Source of the DNA: Virgibacillus senegalensis
GTDB taxonomy: Bacteria; Bacillota; Bacilli; Bacillales; Amphibacillaceae
Assembly (NCBI RefSeq): GCF_000821245.2
Contig: NZ_LN611424.1
Coordinates: 1,270,572-1,305,675, forward strand
Direction: 5' to 3'
DNA length: 35,104 bases
A model generated the notes under the pieces. The model was given only the letters and a program-made list of their open reading frames with translations, ran no database searches and was not told where the DNA came from. Each line of letters begins with the position of its first letter. Positions within the stretch are counted from its first letter, which is position 1. Below, piece by piece: positions 1 to 7,233 of the stretch. A program made the position numbers and the translations under genes.

Positions 1-300
1 GAACGGCTACGCAATACTTCTTGAGGGGATGTTTGATTGTATCGAGCCTTTGTGTGTGTCGCATCAAGGATGAGAGACTTCGATTGGATCACGCCTTTCT
101 CAAGCGCGAACTCTACGGTTTTTCCAATCAGGAAATCTAAAAGGTTTGGGTCTTTCAGACGTTTACGACGGAAGTAAGCTAATAAGCTGGGATCAATGTC
201 GTCATCTTCTGGTGCCATTGCAAGGAAATACTTGAAGGACATGTCGACCTGAGCTCGTTCCACGAGATCCCCATCAGACATATAGATGGTTTTCAGTGTA
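1..300 (-). pseudogene. IS1182-type transposase, truncated fragment
   Basis: Reading the minus strand from about 300 down to 1 gives one open frame with VERAQVDMSFKYFL, MAPEDDDIDPS, a YFRRKRLKD stretch and ILDATHTKARYNQTSP. This matches the N-terminal half of IS1182-family (DDE) transposases as I know them; the segment VDATHTK-ARYNQ is characteristic. About 70 residues that normally precede VERxxxDMSFKYF are missing: homology stops near 300, where a perfect hairpin begins. The left end continues outside the window, so the C-terminal part cannot be judged. No intact start codon or terminal inverted repeat is visible on this side. Interpretation: a decayed insertion sequence whose 5' end is deleted, probably inactive. 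Confidence 0.75.
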
Positions 301-307
301 CAAGAAA

Positions 308-351
308 AAAGAGTGACTTTCTTTTAGAATTCAAAGAAAGTCACTTCTTTT
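308..351 (-). terminator. Strong hairpin, probably bidirectional terminator
   Basis: The 13-base arm AGTGACTTTCTTT (312-324) is exactly complementary to AAAGAAAGTCACT (333-345) with an 8-base loop. T-rich runs follow on both strands. It lies downstream of the minus-strand MBL gene and next to the broken transposase, so it most likely ends the MBL transcript. Confidence 0.75.
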
Positions 352-363
352 TCGTTTACCCTC

Positions 364-512
364 TGTTGATTCCACGATGAGCGTTCGGTGGTGACGCCTG
401 CGGGAACAGCGCGAGCCGAAGATCCACTTGGTTAAGTGATCTTCTTGACCAAGTTAGCTGAGGCCGTGCCCGCGGCAAGCATCCACCGATAAGCGATTCG
501 TGAGAATCAACA
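364..512. repeat. ~149-bp imperfect palindromic intergenic repeat of Bacillaceae type
   Basis: The segment begins TGTTGATTC (364-372) and ends GAATCAACA (504-512), exact inverted copies. Inside are paired GC-rich blocks (CGCCTGCGGGAACAGCGCGAG on the left, GCCGTGCCCGCGGCAAGC on the right) and an inner inverted pair, GATCCACTTGGTTAAGTGATC against CTTGACCAAG. This fits a dispersed non-coding repeat I recall from many Bacillaceae intergenic regions, with the shared words GCGGGAACAGCGCGAG and CCCGCGG. Only one clear copy is in the window, so repetition is from general knowledge. It splits a reading frame that starts at 598. Confidence 0.65.
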
Positions 513-598
513 ACAAACTTTAAAATCTCTTCTGGATTAGAAAGGACTTTTTCAGTGGCCACCGCAAAGTCGAGGGTTTTGTTTCTCGTTTGGGTCAT
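513..598 (-). pseudogene. Truncated reading frame behind the MBL gene
   Basis: An ATG lies one base after the stop codon of the MBL-fold gene and opens a frame beginning MTQTRNKTLDFAVATEK. About 29-33 residues look coding (KVLSNPEEILKF) before the frame runs into the palindromic repeat ending at 512. The tight spacing suggests a former second gene of the MBL operon, cut off by insertion of the repeat and loss of the remainder. I do not recognise the family, and a chance ORF cannot be excluded. No strong ribosome-binding site is visible. Confidence 0.35.
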
Positions 599-599
599 A

Positions 600-1427
600 T
601 TAAAGATAACGCCCGTGTTCCGGAAGGGCAATCGTATCAAAATTGTCGACAAGCTTTTGCAGCTCCTGGGCGAGGAAATCTCCTGACATTGGAATCCCGT
701 GACCGGTGGCTGCCAGTATTGGTCCCAGTTCATTAAGCTTGATGACAGATTCTTTGGCAGCTTTCCAGTCCGTTGTTAAATATTTTGGCGGTCCGCTGAT
801 TTCTTGCTTCTGGGTCATCACATTGTATAACGACTCTTGTTTTACCGTGACAAAGGCATCACCGGCAATCAAAGTACGATCTTCTTCACGAAACAGGGAA
901 ACGTGTCCTTTCGTATGTCCTGGGGTATGAACCCATTCCCATCCTGGCATGCCAGGAACCGTATGATCGTCAGGAAGCGGCTTGACATACTCTGAAATGT
1001 TAATGCCATGGTTCGGGAACATTGGTGACATTTTGGCCACCAATCCACCGTCTACGGAGGAATCGGGTTCTGGATACGATTCCTTGCCGGTTAAGTACGG
1101 AAGCTCATCAAGGTGGGCATACACAGGAACCGGCCATTTCTCCAGCAGTTCGACAATTGCTCCGACATGATCAAAATGGCCATGTGTAAGGATAATGGAT
1201 TCCGGTTTCGCATCTTTGCCATAGCGGTTTTCTGCTGCTTCGATAATTTTGTCCGCAGAACGCGGCATACCGGCATCGATAACTGTCCAAGGGTCTCCTG
1301 GACGACCGAAGAAGTACATATTAACGACTTGGATCGGAAAACAATACAGGTCGATCAAAACGTCTTCCCCTATTCCGCTGGCAACCGAAGTAGCCGGAAT
1401 TAGTCTATTTTCAAATTCATTTTCCAT
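600..1427 (-). CDS. MBL-fold metallo-hydrolase
   Basis: A 275-residue metallo-beta-lactamase-fold hydrolase, glyoxalase II-like in its signature, expected to be cytoplasmic and to bind two metal ions. The motif THGHFDH lies at residues 81-87, HTPGH at about 167-171 (H171 is the next ligand), and the bridging Asp in AGDAF is D190. The substrate cannot be told from sequence; these proteins include thioesterases, lactonases and glyoxalases. Start: ATG at 1427 with GGAGGTGA nine bases upstream. The gene sits tail-on to repeat and IS debris on one side; yumC lies upstream on the same strand with a terminator between them, so it is probably transcribed alone. Confidence 0.85.
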   Translation of the reverse strand: MENEFENRLIPATSVASGIGEDVLIDLYCFPIQVVNMYFFGRPGDPWTVIDAGMPRSADKIIEAAENRYGKDAKPESIILTHGHFDHVGAIVELLEKWPVPVYAHLDELPYLTGKESYPEPDSSVDGGLVAKMSPMFPNHGINISEYVKPLPDDHTVPGMPGWEWVHTPGHTKGHVSLFREEDRTLIAGDAFVTVKQESLYNVMTQKQEISGPPKYLTTDWKAAKESVIKLNELGPILAATGHGIPMSGDFLAQELQKLVDNFDTIALPEHGRYL

Positions 1428-1557
1428 GTTCAGTCACCTCCATATGCTCTTTCCATTCGTATTATCCCCGCTAACAGCAATCCTATCAGCTGCCAGTGGA
1501 AGAATTACGTATAATGATGTATACCTATGGAAGTATCTCTCTAAACAAAAATATGAC

Positions 1558-1597
1558 CATAAAAAAATTGCAGAAAAACGTTAAGCTTCTCTGCAAG
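1558..1597 (-). terminator. Intrinsic terminator of yumC
   Basis: On the minus strand TTGCAGA (1596-1590) pairs with TCTGCAA (1574-1568) and is followed by seven T residues. It lies just after the ferredoxin-NADP reductase stop codon at 1614. Confidence 0.75.
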
Positions 1598-1613
1598 TCA
1601 AAAACTGCTGTTA

Positions 1614-2600
1614 TTAAAACATGCTGGTGGAATGTTTTGGTTGTACACGTGCATTCGGATCAATATAATTTTTCGCGTTATTGATGGCAGTCGGACCTTC
1701 ACCAAATCCAGAAGCGATCAAATTGACCTTTCCTGGATATGTACAAATGTCTCCGGCTGCATAGATACCCGGGATGTTTGTTTCCATTTTCGAATTAACG
1801 ACAATGCTGTTTTTCTCGATTTCCAAGTCCCACTTTTTAATCGGTCCCAGGGAGGATATGAAGCCGTAGTTGACGAGAACGGAATCTACATCAATGATTT
1901 CTTCTCTGTCTCCTTTTACTTCCTTCAGCCTTACCTGTTCAATTTTGTCTTCGCCGATCATTTCTTCCGGAACAAATGGTGTCATAATATTCACACTGGA
2001 ATTCATCAGCTTTTCTACACTATGCTCATGGGCCCGGAAATTTTCCCGACGATGGACCAAGGTGACTTCCTTGGCAATCGGTTCCAGCATCAATGCCCAG
2101 TCAACAGCAGAATCACCACCGCCGCACAATAAGACGCGTTCCCCCGCATACTTTTTCATGTCCTCTACGTAGTAATTAAGATTTATCCCTTCGAACGCTT
2201 CGATGCCTTCAATTGTCAAACGACGTGGTTGGAACGCACCGTTACCGGCTGTTATGATGATTGTCTTCGTATAATGTACCTCATTTGTATTGGTGGTCAT
2301 TTTGAATGAGCCATCTTCCAGCCTCTCAATTGCCTCGACAGATTGACCAAGTACGATGGCAGGATCGAACATGTCAGCCTGTTCTTTCAATTTGTCGACC
2401 AGGTCCTGGGCACGAACCTTAGGAAATCCGGCAACATCGTATATATATTTTTCCGGATATAGGGCGGACAGTTGTCCGCCAATATGCGGTAAACTTTCTA
2501 ATATTTTCACACTTGCCTGGCGCATGCCGCCATAAAAGGCAGTGAACAATCCGACTGGCCCGGCGCCGATGATTGTCACATCATATACCTCATTGGACAT
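1614..2600 (-). CDS. yumC: Ferredoxin/flavodoxin--NADP+ reductase, YumC type
   Basis: A 328-residue thioredoxin-reductase-like flavoprotein of the Bacillus ferredoxin-NADP+ reductase class, which transfers electrons between NADPH and ferredoxin or flavodoxin in the cytoplasm. The FAD dinucleotide motif GAGPVG is at residues 12-17, the NADP-binding motif CGGGDSA at about 159-165, and the second FAD motif AAGD at 281-284. The CxxC pair of thioredoxin reductases is absent, which separates this class from TrxB. The length matches the family. The start ATG at 2600 has an AGGAGG ribosome-binding site. It is divergent from the ndh gene across a 337-base spacer, so redox enzymes face each other here. 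Confidence 0.9.
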   Translation of the reverse strand: MSNEVYDVTIIGAGPVGLFTAFYGGMRQASVKILESLPHIGGQLSALYPEKYIYDVAGFPKVRAQDLVDKLKEQADMFDPAIVLGQSVEAIERLEDGSFKMTTNTNEVHYTKTIIITAGNGAFQPRRLTIEGIEAFEGINLNYYVEDMKKYAGERVLLCGGGDSAVDWALMLEPIAKEVTLVHRRENFRAHEHSVEKLMNSSVNIMTPFVPEEMIGEDKIEQVRLKEVKGDREEIIDVDSVLVNYGFISSLGPIKKWDLEIEKNSIVVNSKMETNIPGIYAAGDICTYPGKVNLIASGFGEGPTAINNAKNYIDPNARVQPKHSTSMF

Positions 2601-2718
2601 GATTGATTCCTCCTATCACCTTGAATACACAACCACTATTCTAACATAAAATGAAGTTTGGCTCGTAATGAATGGTACTTTCTTCATAATTTCAATTTTC
2701 CAAAAAAGAAAATTAGGC

Positions 2719-2747
2719 TTGAAAATTGTCAAAAAAAGGGCTAAGAT
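2719..2747 (+). promoter_or_regulatory. Candidate sigma-A promoter for ndh
   Basis: TTGAAA (2719-2724), a 17-base spacer and TAAGAT (2742-2747). This would give a leader of about 180 bases before the ndh start. The leader holds a CCCGG-CCGT-CCGGG hairpin near 2797-2811 and the palindrome at 2856-2875. Confidence 0.45.
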
Positions 2748-2855
2748 TATCATTGTGCAAAATATATTACGATATTGTGACAAATTACATACAACCCCGG
2801 CCGTCCGGGATTGCGGAGCTTACGTCCTTTTTTCCGTTTGTTTTTTATGGAGTAG

Positions 2856-2875
2856 TACGTGAAAAACATCACGTA
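2856..2875. promoter_or_regulatory. Palindromic candidate operator upstream of ndh
   Basis: TACGTGA-N6-TCACGTA is a perfect 7-base inverted repeat with a 6-base centre. The spacing GTGA-N6-TCAC is that of Rex sites (TTGTGA-N6-TCACAA) and of Crp/Fnr sites (TGTGA-N6-TCACA), although the outer bases differ. Rex is known to repress an NADH dehydrogenase gene in B. subtilis, which makes Rex the leading candidate. Binding is inferred only. Confidence 0.4.
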
Positions 2876-2937
2876 ATAATTATCGTAAACTTTCGGAAAA
2901 TAAAAGTAAGGAAAATAAGTAAATGGAAGTGATTAAA

Positions 2938-4158
2938 ATGAATAAGCCAAACATCGTCATTCTCGGAGCCGGTTACGGCGGTATTATGACTACAGTGAAA
3001 TTGCAGAAAAAACTAGGTGTCAATGATGCACGTATCACTCTGGTCAATAAGCATGATTATCATTATCAAACAACATGGCTGCACGAAAACGCTGCCGGCA
3101 CGCTTCACCAGGACCGTACTCGTTTGCCAATCAAGGATGTCGTCGATTTCAGTAAAATCAATTTTGTCCAAGATACGGTAGTTAGTATCAAACCGGATGA
3201 AAAACAAGTCATCTTAGAAAATGGTCAGTTGGAGTACGATTATTTGGTAGTAGCGCTTGGGTTCGAGGCAGCAACGTTCGGAATCCCCGGCCTGTTGGAA
3301 AATGCTTTCACGATCAATAACATTAATTCAGCCCGTCTGATCAGGGAGCATATTGAATACAATTTCGCTAAATATAACAATGAAGCGGAGAAAAAGCAGG
3401 AGCGTTTGAACATTGTTGTCGGAGGAGGCGGCTTTACAGGAATTGAATTTGTCGGCGAGCTTGCCAACCGTATTCCGGAACTTTGCAAAGAATACGATAT
3501 CGACCGCAGCCAAGTTCGGATTATCAACGTAGAGGCTGCACCAACCGTACTTCCTGGCTTTGATCCTGCTTTGGTCGAATATGCCATGAACTCTTTGGAA
3601 GCAAGAGGCGTTGAATTCAAAGTTGGTGCAATGCTGAAAGAATGTACCCCAAATAGTATCATTATCGAAAAGGATGAAAAAAGAGAAGAAATTCCGACCA
3701 ATACAACCGTTTGGGCTGCTGGTGTGAGAGCGAACTCCCTTGTCGAAGAATCTGGTTTAGAAGTAAACCGGGGCAAAGTGGAGGTTCAGCCAGACTTGCG
3801 TGCACCATCACATCCTGATGTATTTGTGGTAGGCGACTGTGCATTGATCATGAATGAAGATACCGGGCGTCCTTACCCGCCAACTGCCCAAATCGCCATC
3901 CAAGAAGCTGAGGTTGCTGCTCATAACCTGGCAATCCTTGCCGGCGGAGGTACTCAGCTTGAGTCCTTCTCGTATAATGACCGTGGAACGGTTGCTTCTC
4001 TTGGTCACGACGATGCCATCGGAGTAGTATTCGGTGATAAAAAGTTATTCGGCTGGTCGGCTTCAGTCATGAAAAAAGTCATTGATAACCGTTATTTGTT
4101 GAAACTCGGAGGCATTGGCCTGCTATTGAAAAAAGGAAAATTCAACATTTTTGGTTAA
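2938..4158 (+). CDS. Type II NADH dehydrogenase (NDH-2), YumB/YutJ-like
   Basis: A 406-residue NAD(P)/FAD-dependent oxidoreductase, the single-subunit non-proton-pumping NADH:menaquinone reductase attached to the inner face of the membrane. The FAD motif GAGYGG is at residues 10-15, a second nucleotide-binding motif GGGGFTGIE at about 162-170, and the FAD-binding VVGDC lies near residue 300. I chose the ATG at 2938, preceded by GGAAGTG at six bases, over the upstream ATG at 2923, because the product then begins [12 protein letters not shown] as relatives do. It stands alone between a divergent yumC and its own terminator. Menaquinone genes elsewhere in the window supply its presumed electron acceptor. 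B. subtilis has several such paralogues, so the exact name is left open. Confidence 0.88.
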   Translation: MNKPNIVILGAGYGGIMTTVKLQKKLGVNDARITLVNKHDYHYQTTWLHENAAGTLHQDRTRLPIKDVVDFSKINFVQDTVVSIKPDEKQVILENGQLEYDYLVVALGFEAATFGIPGLLENAFTINNINSARLIREHIEYNFAKYNNEAEKKQERLNIVVGGGGFTGIEFVGELANRIPELCKEYDIDRSQVRIINVEAAPTVLPGFDPALVEYAMNSLEARGVEFKVGAMLKECTPNSIIIEKDEKREEIPTNTTVWAAGVRANSLVEESGLEVNRGKVEVQPDLRAPSHPDVFVVGDCALIMNEDTGRPYPPTAQIAIQEAEVAAHNLAILAGGGTQLESFSYNDRGTVASLGHDDAIGVVFGDKKLFGWSASVMKKVIDNRYLLKLGGIGLLLKKGKFNIFG

Positions 4159-4168
4159 TATCATTTCT

Positions 4169-4205
4169 CAAAAGCAAAGGCGGCACGGCTGCCTTTGCTT
4201 TTTTT
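4169..4205 (+). terminator. Intrinsic terminator of ndh
   Basis: AAAGCAAAGGC (4171-4181) pairs with GCCTTTGCTTT (4191-4201), followed by a run of T residues. It lies directly after the ndh stop codon. Confidence 0.85.
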
Positions 4206-4223
4206 GTGGTGGAAGTAAGTAAT

Positions 4224-4340
4224 ATGGGAATGCTTGCCACTTCCAAATCATTAAGAAGAAAGCTTTCTCAAACGCTTCCTTCTGAAGCGGTTTTGATTCA
4301 AGTCGAGGAGGCGGTTGCGCAATTGTGTCTTTCACTATAA
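4224..4340 (+). CDS. Possible small protein, 38 residues
   Basis: A short frame reads MGMLATSKSLRRKLSQ and continues through PSEAVLIQVEEAVAQ to a TAA at 4338. GGTGGAAG lies eight bases before the ATG, a reasonable ribosome-binding site, and codon use looks like that of neighbouring genes. It sits where B. subtilis has the small gene yuiA, between the NADH dehydrogenase and yuiB, but I see no resemblance that would justify that name. Predicted as a basic N-terminus plus a short amphipathic helix. A chance frame remains possible. Confidence 0.4.
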   Translation: MGMLATSKSLRRKLSQTLPSEAVLIQVEEAVAQLCLSL

Positions 4341-4393
4341 AATTAGTTTTGGATTCATTAACGAGCGGGTGTCCGCATAAGGGGGGAAAGCGG

Positions 4394-4705
4394 ATGATAC
4401 AGCTAGTCGTATCTATTCTATTGTTTTTTGTATTATTTTTCGGGATTGCGTTTATTTTAAATATGCTTCTCCGCCAATCGTGGCTGATGGCATTTATATA
4501 TCCAATCATTGTTTTGTTGATTGTAGATGACATTCCCTTTAAACAGTACTTTACAAATACCGGTAGTGCATTCCAAGCGTTGGGAGAGAGGCTAGTCGGA
4601 CTAACAATTGTTGATATTGTCATTTTGACCAGCGGGTTTATCGGTACGATTGTGTCCGGTATTGTGATCAAAATGCTCCGCAAAAACGGCTACCAAATGT
4701 TCTGA
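4394..4705 (+). CDS. yuiB: Small membrane protein YuiB
   Basis: A 103-residue membrane protein with about three hydrophobic segments: residues 3-22, about 30-45 and 76-95. The order ndh, yuiB, yuiC, yuiD is that of B. subtilis, and the hydrophobic N-terminus and size fit the YuiB family. No catalytic motif is visible and its role is unknown. I chose the ATG at 4394 because GGGGGGAAAG lies just upstream; the longer frame from 4325 would begin with an unrelated polar stretch and lacks such a site. The end is 75 bases before yuiC, which has its own promoter. Confidence 0.75.
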   Translation: MIQLVVSILLFFVLFFGIAFILNMLLRQSWLMAFIYPIIVLLIVDDIPFKQYFTNTGSAFQALGERLVGLTIVDIVILTSGFIGTIVSGIVIKMLRKNGYQMF

Positions 4706-4706
4706 T

Positions 4707-4736
4707 TTGCGGATGATCTGCGTTAAATGGTATAAT
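4707..4736 (+). promoter_or_regulatory. Sigma-A promoter for yuiC
   Basis: TTGCGG (4707-4712), an 18-base spacer and TATAAT (4731-4736) preceded by TGG, giving an extended -10. Transcription would begin near 4743, after the upstream ATG-like codon region, which supports the yuiC start at 4781. Confidence 0.65.
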
Positions 4737-4780
4737 TTTTCTCTTTTATGGAAAGGATGACATCCAGAGAGGTGTTATCC

Positions 4781-5476
4781 ATGAGAAAATTAAAATTTTT
4801 AAGAAGAAGCATGATGATTCTTTTGTTTCTGGGAGCTTTTTATGCGACGTTTGGGGCACTGACCAATGTATCGGCAATGGATTTAAAAAATGGTATCATT
4901 GAAAAAGTAAACGGAGCCCCTGCAGAAGCAAAGGCATATGGCTTCCAGTCTGAAAAAGAAATCAGTTTGTCTAAGAAATCATTAAACCATCAAAACGCAG
5001 AAATGACCTATATCTCCAGTCAGCAAGTAACGGGACCGGAAACCTTAGAGGAAGCCATTGATTTTGAGCAATATCCCAGTGCGACTGTAATGGCCACTGG
5101 TTATACTGCGGGTGTGGAGTCCACTGGTAAATCTCCTGAACATCCCCAGTATGGCATTACCTATTCCGGAGTCAAGGTAACGAGAGATTTATATTCCACG
5201 ATTGCAGCTGATTTGACTGTTTACCCGATTGGAACCATTCTATGGATTCCGGGCTATGGATACGGGGTGGTAGCGGACAAAGGTGCTGCCATTCAGGGAA
5301 ACAAAATTGATTTGTATTATCCGACCGTCGAAGACGTCTTTACCAAGTGGGGCAAAAAAGAAGTGGATGTCTTCGTTGTGGAAAAAGGCGATGGGACCTT
5401 GACGGAAAAAGAATTGAAGGAACTGAATGAAACAGAAGCATTACAAGTATTTCGCGAGCAAATCAAGAAAAGCTAA
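4781..5476 (+). CDS. yuiC: 3D-domain muralytic protein YuiC (stationary-phase survival type)
   Basis: A 231-residue secreted or membrane-anchored protein. Residues 1-32 form a basic start plus hydrophobic segment (signal peptide or anchor). Residues about 105-210 form a 3D domain: MATGYTAG, then [25 protein letters not shown] and a final [11 protein letters not shown]. The three Asp residues that name the domain lie in AADL, VADKG and KIDLYY. B. subtilis YuiC is a lytic-transglycosylase-like peptidoglycan enzyme related to the catalytic domain of MltA and Rpf-type enzymes, so cell-wall turnover in stationary phase is the likely role. Start ATG at 4781 has AGAGGTG upstream; the alternative at 4748 lies too close to the promoter. 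A long hairpin terminator follows the stop codon. Confidence 0.87.
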   Translation: MRKLKFLRRSMMILLFLGAFYATFGALTNVSAMDLKNGIIEKVNGAPAEAKAYGFQSEKEISLSKKSLNHQNAEMTYISSQQVTGPETLEEAIDFEQYPSATVMATGYTAGVESTGKSPEHPQYGITYSGVKVTRDLYSTIAADLTVYPIGTILWIPGYGYGVVADKGAAIQGNKIDLYYPTVEDVFTKWGKKEVDVFVVEKGDGTLTEKELKELNETEALQVFREQIKKS

Positions 5477-5551
5477 AAAAAGCTGCTCCAGCCAGTTGCG
5501 GAGTTATCACTGACAAATTAGTGATGCCGTGACCGGCGGAGCAGCTTTTTT
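5475..5551 (+). terminator. Long structured bidirectional terminator
   Basis: AAAAAAGCTGCTCC and GGAGCAGCTTTTTT form the outer stem of a 77-base structure; inside, ATCACT and AGTGAT form a second stem. The A and T runs on both ends allow termination of yuiC on the plus strand and of yuiD on the minus strand. Confidence 0.75.
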
Positions 5552-5619
5552 ATAAGTAAAGATAGTAGTTGGTAAATGTAGAATACAACAAGAAACCGGA
5601 ATTATGAATCTTTTTAAGC

Positions 5620-6093
5620 CTAGATGAATTGGTATAACACTAACGCGATGATGATCCCGCATAAAGCACCGAAAAACACTTCAATCGGCTGATGTCCAAG
5701 CAGCTCTTTCAATTCTTCCCGTTTTTGGTATTCTCCTTTTTTTCCCCAACCTTTTGCTTCTTCCACGAACGAACTAAAGTCTTTTACAAGGGTATTCAGC
5801 AAAATGGCCTGTTCACCTGTTTGTCTTCGCACACCAGAAGCGTCAAACATGATGATAATACTGAACACACAGGCTACAGCAAAGATTCCGGAATCAAACC
5901 CTTCCTGAAGTCCAATCCCGGTTGAAACGGCTGCCACCGCAGCGGAGTGACTACTTGGCATCCCGCCCGTACTAAAGGCCAAGCCAGGTTTGAACTCCCT
6001 TTCCGCTATCATCTGAATCGGAACTTTTACCGCTTGGGCGATTACAATGCCTGCCAAAGCAGCCAATAAGGGAAAATTAATAAATAAATCCAT
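5620..6093 (-). CDS. yuiD: YuiD, divergent PAP2-family membrane protein
   Basis: A 157-residue integral membrane protein of the divergent PAP2 (acid phosphatase/vanadium peroxidase-related, DUF212) family. The marker GGMPSSHSA lies at about residues 44-52, followed by four or so hydrophobic segments and MFDASGVRRQTGEQA in the middle. Relatives are predicted phosphatases of lipid phosphates, without a proven substrate as far as I know. I chose the ATG at 6093, which gives the family-like start MDLFINFPLL, rather than the TTG at 6120. AGG lies close upstream, so the ribosome-binding site is only moderate. A good promoter lies at 6129-6157. Convergent with yuiC, sharing the terminator at 5475-5551. 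Confidence 0.85.
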   Translation of the reverse strand: MDLFINFPLLAALAGIVIAQAVKVPIQMIAEREFKPGLAFSTGGMPSSHSAAVAAVSTGIGLQEGFDSGIFAVACVFSIIIMFDASGVRRQTGEQAILLNTLVKDFSSFVEEAKGWGKKGEYQKREELKELLGHQPIEVFFGALCGIIIALVLYQFI

Positions 6094-6128
6094 ACAACCT
6101 ATACATCCTTTCCTGGCCAATATCTTGT

Positions 6129-6157
6129 CTTATAGTATTTCCCAAATATCCCGTCAA
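6129..6157 (-). promoter_or_regulatory. Sigma-A promoter for yuiD
   Basis: On the minus strand TTGACG (6157-6152), a 17-base spacer and TATAAG (6134-6129). Well placed about 36 bases before the yuiD ATG. Confidence 0.65.
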
Positions 6158-6395
6158 AATAACGTTTGTTTTGTTAGGGATATAAGTTAAAATTGGGTGT
6201 CCTCGAATGTAAATTTGATTATATCATACCTATAAGGGAAACCGCAGTAGTGGAATTGCCTCCTTTAGCACAGGTGGCCGAGGGGAAAGAAAAAATCGAG
6301 AATAAGTAGAAGTCCACATTGTTCAGGATTCAGGAGAGTAGTGAATTCCTGATGCGCGTTAATACAATAACATTAAACGGCAGTTCAGTTAGAGT
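6158..6395. other. Gene-free spacer, unexplained
   Basis: No convincing reading frame on either strand. It holds an A+T-rich stretch (6185-6240), a GC-richer block around 6240-6290 and an inverted pair TCAGGA / TCCTGA at about 6329-6355. No riboswitch class that I know matches. It could be a decayed gene or a small RNA; I see nothing decisive. Confidence 0.4.
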
Positions 6396-6438
6396 GGAAA
6401 AACAACCGGAATTCCCTTCGGAAGGAAGCCCGGTTGTA
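6396..6438 (-). terminator. Intrinsic terminator of bioY
   Basis: On the minus strand ACAACCGG pairs with CCGGTTGT across an inner TTCC/GGAA pairing, followed by five T residues. It lies about 70 bases past the bioY stop codon. Confidence 0.75.
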
Positions 6439-6507
6439 AATAGCTTTGCTTAATTTCCTGTTTTTTGTTCAGTCGTATAGCCTGCCGACGTTCGGAATTC
6501 CTAAACG

Positions 6508-7110
6508 TTACCTGGGACTCGTTGAAAATGCAGTGGAACGATGCTGTATGCTTTTGGTTATTTTCAATATCAACAAAGCAGCAATGATTGTCAGGCCTAT
6601 ATCTTTGACGAGAAAAGGAGCCATGCCCAGCCATGCTGCCTGATAAGAGATATGCAGGCCTAGCCATGTATTCATAGCAATGTACATATAACTGACTCCG
6701 ATCAAATAATTAGCTGCTACCCCTGCAAACGAAGCTATGGTTAATGTAAGTACGTTCGGCCGTTTTAACTTCTCGGCAATCCATCCGGTGAAAAAAGCAA
6801 CGGCTAAAAAAGAGAGCAGAAAGCCGCCGGTGTAATCGAACAAAATGAACGGACCAGATTTCATGTTAGCAAATACCGGAACACCGGCAAATCCGATCAT
6901 GAGGTATGTAAGCATGGTAAATACACCTAATCTTCTACCAAGAAGCAGTCCGGCGAGGATGGCGAAAAAGGTTTGTAAGGACAGAGGGACGGACACTCCA
7001 CCAATTGGAATAGCCAAAAAAGGGAACCATACTGCTATATTGGCACCGATTGCCATCAATCCAACAAAAACGGCACCCATGGATAAATCTGCTGCAGTAA
7101 ATTTTTTCAT
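6508..7110 (-). CDS. bioY: Biotin transporter S component BioY
   Basis: A 200-residue integral membrane protein with six hydrophobic segments, matching BioY, the substrate-binding component of ECF-type biotin transporters. Typical marks are the N-terminal LSMGAVFVGLMAIGANI, VPLSLQTFFAILAGLLLG, and the GGFLLSFLAVAFFTGW helix. It takes up biotin either alone or with the shared EcfA/EcfA'/EcfT module, which is encoded elsewhere. Start ATG at 7110 has AAAGGAGGCG just upstream. The promoter (7134-7162) carries a BirA-like half site, so biotin repression is likely. It is probably monocistronic: deoD lies upstream on the same strand behind a terminator. B. subtilis also has a bioY paralogue next to yui genes. 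Confidence 0.92.
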   Translation of the reverse strand: MKKFTAADLSMGAVFVGLMAIGANIAVWFPFLAIPIGGVSVPLSLQTFFAILAGLLLGRRLGVFTMLTYLMIGFAGVPVFANMKSGPFILFDYTGGFLLSFLAVAFFTGWIAEKLKRPNVLTLTIASFAGVAANYLIGVSYMYIAMNTWLGLHISYQAAWLGMAPFLVKDIGLTIIAALLILKITKSIQHRSTAFSTSPR

Positions 7111-7133
7111 TTCTTACGCCTCCTTTTAATTAA

Positions 7134-7162
7134 AGAATAGAGAGGTCTGGACTTATTGTCAA
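7134..7162 (-). promoter_or_regulatory. Sigma-A promoter for bioY
   Basis: On the minus strand TTGACA (7162-7157), a 17-base spacer and TATTCT (7139-7134): a perfect -35 and a good -10. Confidence 0.7.
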
Positions 7163-7186
7163 TCTGAAAATTATAAAGGTTAACAT
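7156..7186. promoter_or_regulatory. Candidate BirA (biotin repressor) operator
   Basis: GGTTAACAT (7178-7186) is a close match to the BirA half site GGTTAACAA; an imperfect inverted partner TTGTCAATC lies at 7156-7164, overlapping the bioY -35 box. The 13-base centre is slightly shorter than the usual 14-16. Position and gene content support the call; the left arm is weak. Confidence 0.5.
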
Positions 7187-7193
7187 AAAGGTG

Positions 7194-7226
7194 AAAGAAA
7201 GGCCGGCACCTGATAGAAGCCGGCAA
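7194..7226 (-). terminator. Intrinsic terminator of deoD
   Basis: Self-complementary GCCGGC at 7202-7207 and 7219-7224 forms the stem; CTTTCTTTC follows on the minus strand, right after the deoD stop codon. Confidence 0.65.
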
Positions 7227-7233
7227 AATTATA

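Noticed and set aside
4168-4683. Long minus-strand ORF opposite yuiB
   Set aside because: Shadow of yuiB and its leader; no ribosome-binding site or family features.
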